DNA from: CAYXEN01 sp964464035
GTDB lineage: Bacteria > Krumholzibacteriota > Krumholzibacteriia > WVZY01
NCBI GenBank assembly: GCA_964464035.1
Contig: CAYXEN010000002.1
Coordinates: 28,133-92,132, forward strand
Length of the DNA stretch: 64,000 nucleotides
Reading direction: 5' to 3'
Shown: piece after piece, positions 43,232 through 51,030 of the stretch
Position numbering within the stretch: the first letter of the stretch is position 1
Layout: each line of letters begins with the position of its first letter
Position numbers and translations under genes: made by a program
Notes under the pieces: generated by a model
What the model was told of the DNA's origin: nothing
Seen by the model: only the letters and a program-made list of their open reading frames with translations
Database searches by the model: none

Positions 43232-44064
43232 CCCTCAAGAGGATCATAAGTAAGTACTTCAGGTGCTGGGAAGAAACGATCTTGCTCACCAAGCGCCCCG
43301 TGCTGCTGCTCCCTTTCATCGTTCTCGCCCTGGTCGAGGTTTCGGTCCTCGTAAGCATAGTATGGTTCATCCATCCTCCATTCTCGTTTTTCATGCCGGG
43401 CCTGGTGAAGATGATAGCGGGCGAACAGGTTTTGCACTATCCCTCTCACCTCGTCCTGCTTCCCGGCTTGTATCAACTGATTCTGGCACCCATCATGGTA
43501 GTCTTCGGTTTCGCCCTCCTGGGTTGGGGCGTCTTCATGATCATGGATCATTACCGGGGATCGTTGCATGGAGCGCGGTTCTATCTGGAGACAGTGGCCT
43601 GGAACATGCCCGGATTCTCCCTCATAGGGTTGCTGTTCATGGGTTTGGTCGTGGGAGCGCCGCTGGGCCTGTCCCATGCGGCAGGCTCGCTCGACCCCGG
43701 GATTCTGCGAAGCATCGTGGGCGAGTTGAGCGGCGTCTGGGGGTTCGTTTGGGAAGTGTTCTTGATCTATGCTCTCGTCTTCATGCGGCTGTATCCTGAG
43801 AGCGCGGGAAAGGCGATTGCGAAGGGGTTCGGCTTCGCCAAGAGAAGGTTCATCGTAACGGCTCTCGTCGTTGCCACCGTCGCTCTGATTCACAAGCCCT
43901 TCGAGTACTTGATCTCGAGCGCGACGGCCGTCGCAATAAAATTCAAACCGGAACTGCTCGTGAGCGTGATCGTTTTCGACATAATAGCTGAAGTGATCAC
44001 CAATTATTTCTTGTTCGTGTCCATCTCCTATCTGGCTGCGACCTCGTTATGGAAGCGAAGATGA
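43228..44064 (+). CDS. unrecognised multi-pass membrane protein in exosortase operon
   Basis: A 278-residue protein with about six hydrophobic segments (near residues 25-48, 78-105, 127-150, 168-190, 206-225, 248-270). Between helices lie short amphipathic loops; no catalytic motif stands out. The overall pattern recalls glycerophosphoryl-diester-phosphodiesterase membrane domain/DUF4013-like permease-shaped proteins, but I cannot assign a family. It is translationally coupled to epsI upstream (ATGA) and to the TPR lipoprotein downstream (ATGA), so it is part of the exosortase operon. Confidence 0.75.
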   Translation: MTLKRIISKYFRCWEETILLTKRPVLLLPFIVLALVEVSVLVSIVWFIHPPFSFFMPGLVKMIAGEQVLHYPSHLVLLPGLYQLILAPIMVVFGFALLGWGVFMIMDHYRGSLHGARFYLETVAWNMPGFSLIGLLFMGLVVGAPLGLSHAAGSLDPGILRSIVGELSGVWGFVWEVFLIYALVFMRLYPESAGKAIAKGFGFAKRRFIVTALVVATVALIHKPFEYLISSATAVAIKFKPELLVSVIVFDIIAEVITNYFLFVSISYLAATSLWKRR

Positions 44065-45611
44065 TATCGAGAAGAAATATGCTCGTTCTCTTGGCGCTGC
44101 TGCTCTCCGGGTGTGGCTCCGGAGAAGACCTTCGTGCGCGGTACAGCCTGGAGCGGGATCTGTGGAACGCCCAAAGGATAGAGAGAAGGATAAACATCGA
44201 CCTGCAGGGTGCGTCGGAAAGAGAGATAAAGTTCGCGATACGTGCTTTCGAGGGAATCGTCGCCAAAGCCGATCTCGAGGGCAAGGACTTGAAGGGATGG
44301 GATCCGGGCGTAATCAAGGATATAAAGAGGATAGGCGTGCTCTCCAAGATAGCGTTGGCGAATCTTTACTTCATCACGGATAAGTACTACCTGGCGGAGA
44401 GCTACTACAAGAGCTCCCTTGACGACGAAAACCTCCCTTTCATGAGCAGGATGAACGCGCGATTGAATCTCGCCCGCTCCTTCTACCTCATGGGTTCGCA
44501 GGACTCGCTGAGGATCGAGTGCGAGGCGATATTCAGGGACATAGTCGGCGAGGAGGATTTCTGGCGAAGCCGTGCAAGGATAAACGACAGTTTCCTGAAC
44601 ATTCCGTTGGTGCTTTTGCGGATCTATAGGAGCAGGGGGGACACGGAGAAGGTGGAGGAATTGGGCGAAACCGCAGAGAGATTCTACCGGAAGATAACAT
44701 TGGTCTGGCCGGGCGAGATGATCGCCGAAAAGGCGAGATTGCAAATGGTGAACTTGTATCTCATCGAGGGCCGGTGGCGGGAGGCCGTCCGGACGATCGA
44801 CGATCTTATGGACAGCAGCTTCGGGCGGGCGATGCAGCCCAGGCTTCTCTTGATGAAGGCGAAGATCTACTTGAACGGAATGGGCGATCGGGCCAAGGCG
44901 AAAGCGACGCTCAAGCGGATCCTGAAGGATAGTGAAAGCATGGATGGGTACTACGCGGCCAAATTCGAGCTTGCGAACATAAGTTTCTTGGAAGGCGGGG
45001 AAGCTGAAGCGATCGAGATGCTCAAGGAGATCGAGAAGAGCAGCGACGCATCGCCGGAAGTAAGAACGAACGCGATGCTGGTTCGGGCACTCTACCTGGA
45101 AAAACACGATAAATGGAATGAAGCCCGATTGATCCTCAAGCGGATCCAGAGCCTGTACCCGGAGACGATGGCCGCTCTGAAGGCCCCGCTGCTCATGACG
45201 ATTCATTACGTCAATGGGGGCGATACGGTCTTGGCTCGGAAGAATCTGGAAACGGCCAGGGAGTTCTACCTGACGCTGTTGGAAAAGAAGTGGGGGCTGG
45301 CGCAGAGATCTCTCTTCGTCCAGGACTTTCTGGTAGAGAACTACATCGCGGCCGGATTGCCGGAGGAAGCCGCGCGGATCCTGGAAGAGAAATCGAGCGG
45401 GTGGGGATGGTCGAACGCGGCGGGCGCGATGCTTAAGAGCGCGGGCATCTATGCCGAGTTGCTGGGCGACAAGGAGAAAGCGGCCGAACTGCTCAAAAAA
45501 TGTATTGCACTTTACCCTGAAACAAGGTATGCGAAAGAGGCCGCCGGCTTGCTGGATAGGCTCGCCGGGCCGGCATCGAGGAGCGTTTCATCCGGCAGGA
45601 ACGAAAAATAA
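44061..45611 (+). CDS. TPR-repeat lipoprotein (PrsT-like by context)
   Basis: A 516-residue exported lipoprotein: MISRRNMLVLLALLLSGC is a lipoprotein signal with lipobox LSGC and lipid-attached Cys18. Gly/Ser after the cysteine favour outer-membrane sorting. The rest is helical with TPR-like repeats (for example LYFITDKYYLAESYYKSSL, KLELANISFLEGGEAEAIE-like and AGIYAELLGDKEKAAELLK). TPR lipoproteins of the PrsT type are regular members of exosortase/EPS loci. The ATG at 44061 overlaps the previous stop; an ATG four codons earlier is the alternative. Confidence 0.82.
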   Translation: MISRRNMLVLLALLLSGCGSGEDLRARYSLERDLWNAQRIERRINIDLQGASEREIKFAIRAFEGIVAKADLEGKDLKGWDPGVIKDIKRIGVLSKIALANLYFITDKYYLAESYYKSSLDDENLPFMSRMNARLNLARSFYLMGSQDSLRIECEAIFRDIVGEEDFWRSRARINDSFLNIPLVLLRIYRSRGDTEKVEELGETAERFYRKITLVWPGEMIAEKARLQMVNLYLIEGRWREAVRTIDDLMDSSFGRAMQPRLLLMKAKIYLNGMGDRAKAKATLKRILKDSESMDGYYAAKFELANISFLEGGEAEAIEMLKEIEKSSDASPEVRTNAMLVRALYLEKHDKWNEARLILKRIQSLYPETMAALKAPLLMTIHYVNGGDTVLARKNLETAREFYLTLLEKKWGLAQRSLFVQDFLVENYIAAGLPEEAARILEEKSSGWGWSNAAGAMLKSAGIYAELLGDKEKAAELLKKCIALYPETRYAKEAAGLLDRLAGPASRSVSSGRNEK

Positions 45612-45613
45612 AT

Positions 45614-46726
45614 ATGAGCGGAAAATCGATCTACACAATTGCGCTCGCGTCACTCCTGGGCGCGCTTGGGCCCGCTGCGATGTCCGGGGAGGGTGCGAGA
45701 AAACAGTGCCTGACGGTCGTTTCGCAGCCTACGCACGCGAAGATCACGTTGAAGGGCTCGAGGGGAGTTGCGGGAAGGACGCCGTCCACCTTTTGCATGC
45801 TCGAGCCGGGTTCCGCCTATTTTCTCAAGATGGAGAAGAGGGGCTACGAAACGAGGGTGGCGGGCCTGAAGCTCGATGAGAAGGGAAAAGCCGTACTTCA
45901 TGGAAGGGCACTCTTGGCGATCGGGAAATCCATGGCCGTGCCCGGGTTGGGCCAGTGGAGCGCGGGGAGAAAAGGACCGGGCATGGAGGCGTTTCTCACC
46001 GTCATGGGTACTTCAGCCATGGCGTGGTTGGCCTATGACGCCTTTCGAGACGAGCGGGACGAATATCGTTTCTATTTCTCGAAAGCTCAGACTGCGGTAA
46101 CCATGGATGAGAAAAACGTCTATCTTCGCGAAGCGCGCAGATCGGCCTCCGAAACGAACAGGGCGAGAGATCGCGCCATCATGACGGCGGGAATAGCAGG
46201 ATGGGCATATGTCATGAATGTCGCCGACGCACTTCTCCTCAATCTTGCTCCGGGTGTGCGATACAAGGAGGGGGGGACCGTGGTATTGTCTTCTCCGCAA
46301 AAGAGCATGCCCAGGGCACTCTTGAGATCGGCCTTGTCCCCGGGTATGGGGCAGAGTTACATGGGGCACGGTTTCAGGGGCTTGTTCTTCCAAACGGCGT
46401 TCTACGGGGCGGCTCTCTTTGCGGCGCGGTCCTGGTGGAAGTACGGAATCAAACGGGACAGGTACGACATGAAAGTCTCGGAGCTCGCCGCCGCTTCCAG
46501 CCTGGACGAAGTTACGCGGATCAGGAACGAGATGAACGTCTCGTGGGACGATCTCAGGGAAGCGGAAAAATCGAGAAATGCGGCTCTCGTGACTTTGGGT
46601 TCGATTTGGCTGCTCAACATGCTGGATGTGGCGACCAGCAGCACGGGCTTGGAACCCGGCAAGCTGAACCTGAGTGCGGGATGGAAGGGCGAGGATTACG
46701 TTGCCGGTATCGTTTGCTCATTCTAG
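45614..46726 (+). CDS. PEGA-domain membrane protein with two PGxGQ (DUF5683-like) modules
   Basis: A 370-residue envelope protein with a signal peptide (about 1-24). A PEGA-like beta module follows (LTVVSQPTHAKITLKG, KRGYETRVAGLKL, about 31-90). Then come two copies of a membrane module, each opening with an MAVPGLGQWSAGR / ALSPGMGQSYMGH motif and followed by hydrophobic helices and a charged coiled linker (about 95-205 and 228-345). The duplicated PGxGQ-x(3)-G motif is the mark of DUF5683-like proteins of unknown role. It starts 3 nt after the TPR lipoprotein gene. Confidence 0.75.
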   Translation: MSGKSIYTIALASLLGALGPAAMSGEGARKQCLTVVSQPTHAKITLKGSRGVAGRTPSTFCMLEPGSAYFLKMEKRGYETRVAGLKLDEKGKAVLHGRALLAIGKSMAVPGLGQWSAGRKGPGMEAFLTVMGTSAMAWLAYDAFRDERDEYRFYFSKAQTAVTMDEKNVYLREARRSASETNRARDRAIMTAGIAGWAYVMNVADALLLNLAPGVRYKEGGTVVLSSPQKSMPRALLRSALSPGMGQSYMGHGFRGLFFQTAFYGAALFAARSWWKYGIKRDRYDMKVSELAAASSLDEVTRIRNEMNVSWDDLREAEKSRNAALVTLGSIWLLNMLDVATSSTGLEPGKLNLSAGWKGEDYVAGIVCSF

Positions 46727-46742
46727 AGACCGGAGGTTGGAA

Positions 46743-48293
46743 ATGAGAATCAGATTGTCACTCTATGCCGCGGCGCTGACACTGTTGGCCTTCGGGGCCG
46801 CGGGATGTCTCGAGAAACTGCCCGAGGAGCTGAACGAACCGGTCCCTTCGATACCGACCCCCACCGATCTTTCCGCGGTCTCCAGGGACGGGGGCGCGAC
46901 GATTTCATGGAGCTTCGATCAAAGTTTCCAATTCGAGAGCTTCAAGATATATAGGAGCGATGACGATCGCGCGACGTGGCAGAAAGTGGGAACGACGGCG
47001 GCCCCACCCTATGACGATTCCAATCTTAGAAACGGCATAATCTATTGGTACCGCGTCAGCGGCGTGAGTGTCGACGGCTTGGAGGGGCGTCCTTCCGGTG
47101 AGCTGCCCGTCATGGCCAATGCATTCGGCGTCGTCATAAACGACGGCGCGGAATTCACGAGCAGCAGGATGGTGACCCTTCGATTCGCGGCGCCGACTCA
47201 GACGCAATCTGTGGTTTTCTCGGAGGATTCTCTTTTCCAGGGGGCTCTTCGCGAGGCGTACAATCCAACTTACCCTTTCGAACTGAGCGGCACGGACGGC
47301 GTGAAGCGAGTATACGCGGAGTTCAAGGATGCGTTGGGCAACGTGAGCGGAAAAGTATCCGATTCGATCGTGCTCGACACGCACGCGGCCATAGACAGCC
47401 TCTCGTTCAGTCCCGCCGGCCCGTTCGCGCCCGGGGCCTCGATTCACTTCCGGGTGGTGAGCAAGGGGAGGGAGGCCGACGGATATGCCTTGATTACGAT
47501 AGGAGGCGTCGCCGGGCCGATCTACGCGATGGACGACGGCGGTAACGGCGATTCGCAGGCGGGCGACGGCGTCTGCGAGAGGGATTACGTGTTCATGCAG
47601 TCTTTCCGTGGCACCGGCATCAGGGCCAGCGCGGTGTTCATCGACGCCGCCGGCAACGAGAGCGATGCCATGGAGTTCCCGGGAGAAATCGATTTCACGG
47701 ACCCGCCGCAGGCGGTATATCTGTTCCCGGCGGTGGACTCCACGACTTCCAGCATCACTCTGAGGTGGTCACAGTCCCAGGATCAACATTTCTCCGATTA
47801 CGCGGTCTATCGAAGCGAATCCGCCCAGGTGTCGGAGGATTCCTCCCTCAGGGTGGGGCTCGTCTACGACAAGGCCACTCAGGAATGGACGGACACCGGT
47901 CTCGACGAAGCCAAGACTTACTACTACCGCGTGTACGTGGAAAACGACCTGGGAGAGACGCAGGGGAGCAATGTACGTGCGGCTCGAACGCTTGATCTTC
48001 CACCCGAACCGGTCGTATGCGATCCTCTCAGTTCCGTGGGCAATGGAAGGGCGACCGTCACATGGAGCGTCAACAACGATTCGGATTTCCTTGCATACTA
48101 CGTTTACCGGGATACTATTCCCGGCGTCACCGAAACGACGGGGACCATGGTGTCGCCCGTGATAACGGACAGGTACACGACCTTTTTCGACGACAGCGGG
48201 CTGGATCTCTTGAACCACACGTATTACTACCGGGTCTACGTGTACGACAAGGGTGGAAACAAGGCGCGAAGCAACGAGGTGGCTACTCAGTAG
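46743..48293 (+). CDS. fibronectin type III repeat lipoprotein
   Basis: A 516-residue exported lipoprotein: hydrophobic leader with AAGC lipobox (Cys22). FN3-type modules are visible at about 37-122 (ISWSFDQSFQFESFKIYRS), about 325-420 (ITLRWSQSQDQHFSDYAVYRS) and about 425-516 (VTWSVNNDSDFLAYYVYRD). A bacterial Ig-like module lies between them (about 220-320; GYALITIGGVAGPIYAMDDGG, a calcium-binding-looking DDGGNGD turn). It follows the PEGA protein by 16 nt and ends before the sigma-54 promoter at 48411. Likely an outer-membrane-tethered adhesive or scaffold protein. Confidence 0.82.
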   Translation: MRIRLSLYAAALTLLAFGAAGCLEKLPEELNEPVPSIPTPTDLSAVSRDGGATISWSFDQSFQFESFKIYRSDDDRATWQKVGTTAAPPYDDSNLRNGIIYWYRVSGVSVDGLEGRPSGELPVMANAFGVVINDGAEFTSSRMVTLRFAAPTQTQSVVFSEDSLFQGALREAYNPTYPFELSGTDGVKRVYAEFKDALGNVSGKVSDSIVLDTHAAIDSLSFSPAGPFAPGASIHFRVVSKGREADGYALITIGGVAGPIYAMDDGGNGDSQAGDGVCERDYVFMQSFRGTGIRASAVFIDAAGNESDAMEFPGEIDFTDPPQAVYLFPAVDSTTSSITLRWSQSQDQHFSDYAVYRSESAQVSEDSSLRVGLVYDKATQEWTDTGLDEAKTYYYRVYVENDLGETQGSNVRAARTLDLPPEPVVCDPLSSVGNGRATVTWSVNNDSDFLAYYVYRDTIPGVTETTGTMVSPVITDRYTTFFDDSGLDLLNHTYYYRVYVYDKGGNKARSNEVATQ

Positions 48294-48410
48294 CCGGAGA
48301 CGTTTTTTGCAACACTGCGTCCAGCTCGAAGACGGGGGTCGAGAGGGAATCGTATAATGTTTGTGATTGCAAGAGGTTACGCTGGCATGCTGAAGTAAAT
48401 TGGTAAAGAC

Positions 48411-48427
48411 TTGGCCTTATAATTGCA
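48411..48427 (+). promoter_or_regulatory. sigma-54 (-24/-12) promoter of the PorV-SPOR gene
   Basis: TTGGCCTTATAATTGCA has GG (48413-48414) and GC (48425-48426) exactly 10 nt apart, with the TTGG and TTGCA contexts of the consensus. Predicted start of transcription near 48438, about 50 nt before the ATG at 48488. It is in a 194-bp intergenic gap. Confidence 0.75.
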
Positions 48428-48487
48428 AACACACCAAAGGCCAAGGCAAGGTTTCCCGGTGGTTGACGACATCCAGAGGTTTGCATC

Positions 48488-49813
48488 ATGTTGCTCGAGA
48501 GGAAAACCATCAAGGGACTCTTTCTCATAGTCCTCGTCCTCTACCTCTCTCTTCGATCCGGCCCACTGTCGGCTTCATCTTCTGAAGACGGAACCAGAGC
48601 GGCGTCTTTCCTTTTCATTCCCGTGGGAGCCCGGTTGTTGAGCGGGCCGTCCATCCTGGCTCAGATGGGGCCCGACGCCTCATTGGTGTTCTCCAACCCG
48701 TCGGCACTGGCCAAGGTGGAAGGGGGGAACATGTTCCTGACGGGTTCGAACTGGCTGGACGACGTGTCCTTCAGCGCTTTCGGCATGGTCGTTCCCGGGA
48801 TTCCGTACGGGTTCAAAGTGGGCATCGGAGCGCGTTTCCTATATTCCGGCGACCTCCAAGGCTACGACGATGCTCTATCGGTGGTGAAGAGGAGCAGCTA
48901 CTACGATCTGGCATTGAATCTGGCCGTAGGGCGCAGCATACCCTGGGCTAACGTAGATCTGGGGCTGGGGACGACGCTTCTTCGTGAAAACCTCGCAGGA
49001 TGGAAGGGCGACGGGTATGCACTCACATTCGGCGCCACGTACCGGCTTCGGGGCAACATAGTGGATCTATGGCTGGAAAACATCGGCGGCAAGCTGAATT
49101 ACAGGGACGTCGGATTCAAGCTCGACCGCAGGCTGAGGCTTGGATACGGCAGACTGCTGACAGTGAAGGGCGGAAACGTCAGAGTGGGCGGGGAGATGAG
49201 CGTATTTTCGTCCGGCACGAAGGAACTCGCTGTCGGCGTGGATTATCTTCTGAGCAGGCATTTCTCCCTTCGAGCGGGAATGGATCATTCGTTGACTGGA
49301 TCCGAATCCAGCGGTTTTCCGCTCAAGGCCGGCTTCGGATTCCACACCAGCGGAGTTTCGGTCGACTACGCCTTCATCTCCCGAAAGTATTTCGCAGGCA
49401 CGCATACCTTCTCGCTTTCCTTTCCACTCCAGCGCTTCGATGCTTCGGGCGAAAAGCGGGGCGGAGCCGTCCCGGCCGGTGTTTCGAAGAGTGCCCGTTC
49501 GGGCCCCGAAAGGGTCATGCCGGCGGGTCCGGAAAGAACAGCCCTCGAGGATCGACCGCCGCTCTCGCGTCGGGGCGAGACATCACAGGGGAGCTATTTG
49601 ATCATCGGCGGCATGCACTCCCGTAAGGAGAGCGCCCAAGCCGAGGTGCAAGCGTTGCGCCGTGAAAACCTAGCTGCCGTTATAAGGGAAGTCGATGGAA
49701 GCTACCTCGTCTCTCTCGGCGAGTATACGGACAAACGCGATGCCAAGAAGGCGCTCGAGCGATTGCGGAGCGCCGGCTACGACTTCACTCTCTTCGAATT
49801 GCCCAGGCACTGA
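48488..49813 (+). CDS. PorV/PorQ-like outer-membrane beta-barrel with C-terminal SPOR domain
   Basis: A 441-residue exported protein with a signal peptide (about 1-30). The barrel part (about 38-320) begins with the family segment AASFLFIPVGARLLSGPS and the MGPDASLVFSNPSALA motif and continues as alternating amphipathic strands (DDVSFSAFGMVVPG, FSLRAGMDHSLTGS, VDYAFISRKYFAGTHTFSLS). A Pro/Ser-rich linker (about 325-365) leads to a SPOR peptidoglycan-binding module (YLIIGGMHSRKESAQAEVQALRREN to the end). The fusion would tie an outer-membrane barrel to denuded peptidoglycan. It has its own sigma-54 promoter. Confidence 0.8.
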   Translation: MLLERKTIKGLFLIVLVLYLSLRSGPLSASSSEDGTRAASFLFIPVGARLLSGPSILAQMGPDASLVFSNPSALAKVEGGNMFLTGSNWLDDVSFSAFGMVVPGIPYGFKVGIGARFLYSGDLQGYDDALSVVKRSSYYDLALNLAVGRSIPWANVDLGLGTTLLRENLAGWKGDGYALTFGATYRLRGNIVDLWLENIGGKLNYRDVGFKLDRRLRLGYGRLLTVKGGNVRVGGEMSVFSSGTKELAVGVDYLLSRHFSLRAGMDHSLTGSESSGFPLKAGFGFHTSGVSVDYAFISRKYFAGTHTFSLSFPLQRFDASGEKRGGAVPAGVSKSARSGPERVMPAGPERTALEDRPPLSRRGETSQGSYLIIGGMHSRKESAQAEVQALRRENLAAVIREVDGSYLVSLGEYTDKRDAKKALERLRSAGYDFTLFELPRH

Positions 49814-50149
49814 TCCTGGTGAAATCCGCACAACGCTTCCGATTCTTGACCCACTCATAAGTGCTTGATGAACAAGGCTATGCCTGCTGTCACGTTGCCG
49901 GGGCGCGGGTATTTTACCAGGCTTGAGATTACGCAAGTAGGGGATTGCCGCAAGTCAAACTTCCATGCCTGGATGGATGGGAGTAACGCACCTAGCCATA
50001 ACGTGTTATGTTATTGCCGCTCAAAGTTGCGGTTTCTCGACGCGGCGGTTCCGGTGGAATCATAATTGCGTAATGCAAAATGAACAGGCTCTATCCATTA
50101 ATCACATTAATTCAGTCATCGGCAACACCCAGCAAGTATCGGGGATAAT
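49814..50149 (+). promoter_or_regulatory. regulatory gap with sigma-54 promoter and a perfect dyad
   Basis: This 336-bp gap has no credible gene. A -24/-12 promoter match lies at 50055-50070: TGGAATCATAATTGCG, with GG (50056-50057) and GC (50068-50069) 10 nt apart, about 80 nt before the sugar-transferase ATG. A perfect palindrome CATAACGTGTTATG lies at 49997-50010, about 45 bp upstream of the -24 box, a suitable place for an activator site. The rest is lower in GC than the genes and shows nothing else I can name. Confidence 0.6.
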
Positions 50150-50938
50150 ATGACATATCAAACAATCAGAAAATCTCTGGGTTCCCTGCAGGTCAGATGG
50201 ATCGGTCCCGGGGTCCTGGAGAGGAACAGATTCGTCGTTACGAAACGCGAATTCGACAGGACGTATTTCGCCCTGTGGAAGAGGTTCATAGATATTGCTT
50301 TTAGCCTGGCTGCAATCATCCTTCTATCTCCCTTGATGGTTATCACCGGGGCGTTGATCCGGTTGACGTCCCCCGGACCGGTCATATACAAGCAAGAGCG
50401 GATAGGGATCAATCGCAGGGTCGGTGAACGCCGCAGACGGTACGGGGGAAAGACGATCGGAGAGCGGAGAAGAAGGAAGGACAGGAGAGTACTGGCTAAC
50501 TACGGGAAGCCGTTCTTCATCTACAAGTTCAGAACCATGTACGAGTCGTCGGAGGGCGGCAAGCCCCAATGGGCCATAAAGGACGATCCCAGGATCACTC
50601 CTCTGGGGAAGATTCTCAGAAAGACCAGGATCGACGAATTGCCGCAGTTTTTCAACGTTCTCAAGGGTGACATGAGTCTGGTCGGTCCCCGACCGGAGAG
50701 GGCGTTCTTCATCGGAAAAGTCGAACATGAAATCCCCGAGTTCCAGCTCCGCCTGCGGGCGAAGCCTGGCATAACCGGGCTGGCGCAAGTCCGTCTGGGA
50801 TACACCAACAACACCGAGGGGCTAAAGAAGAAACTCCGCTTCGATCTCGAGTACATAAGCAGGCTCAGTTTCTGGTCCGATTTCAAGATCATGCTCAAGA
50901 CGATCGGTGTGGTCTTGACCGGCAAAGGCGCATGTTGA
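50150..50938 (+). CDS. polyprenyl-phosphate sugar-phosphate transferase (bacterial sugar transferase, WcaJ/PssY-like)
   Basis: Initiates repeat-unit synthesis by moving a sugar-1-phosphate onto undecaprenyl phosphate. The 262-residue protein has one N-terminal membrane helix (about 44-68), then LTSPGPVIYKQERIG, FFIYKFRTMYES, RKTRIDELPQFFNVLKGDMSLVGPRPE (catalytic core) and GITGLAQV. Between the YKQERIG and the YKFRTM motifs is an extra, arginine-rich insert of about 33 residues (GERRRRYGG...GERRRRKDRR). It has its own sigma-54-type promoter and closes the polysaccharide gene set. Confidence 0.93.
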   Translation: MTYQTIRKSLGSLQVRWIGPGVLERNRFVVTKREFDRTYFALWKRFIDIAFSLAAIILLSPLMVITGALIRLTSPGPVIYKQERIGINRRVGERRRRYGGKTIGERRRRKDRRVLANYGKPFFIYKFRTMYESSEGGKPQWAIKDDPRITPLGKILRKTRIDELPQFFNVLKGDMSLVGPRPERAFFIGKVEHEIPEFQLRLRAKPGITGLAQVRLGYTNNTEGLKKKLRFDLEYISRLSFWSDFKIMLKTIGVVLTGKGAC

Positions 50939-50974
50939 TCGCCTGCAGGACCCTCCTCCGCATCCTCTAATGCC

Positions 50975-51003
50975 TTGACAGCACCAAGGGCGGTTGCTAG
51001 TTT
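50975..51003 (+). promoter_or_regulatory. sigma-70 promoter of the histidine kinase operon
   Basis: TTGACA (50975-50980) and TAGTTT (50998-51003) with a 17-bp spacer, 28 bp before the kinase ATG. The regulator pair thus appears to have a housekeeping promoter, separate from the sigma-54 promoters it would control. Confidence 0.6.
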
Positions 51004-51030
51004 CCTTACGAGCTAGCCGGACCATTGGAC

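Noticed and set aside
49865..50153. Small open frames in the gap before the sugar transferase
   Set aside because: They lack ribosome sites, have no protein-like composition and overlap the -24/-12 promoter and palindrome.
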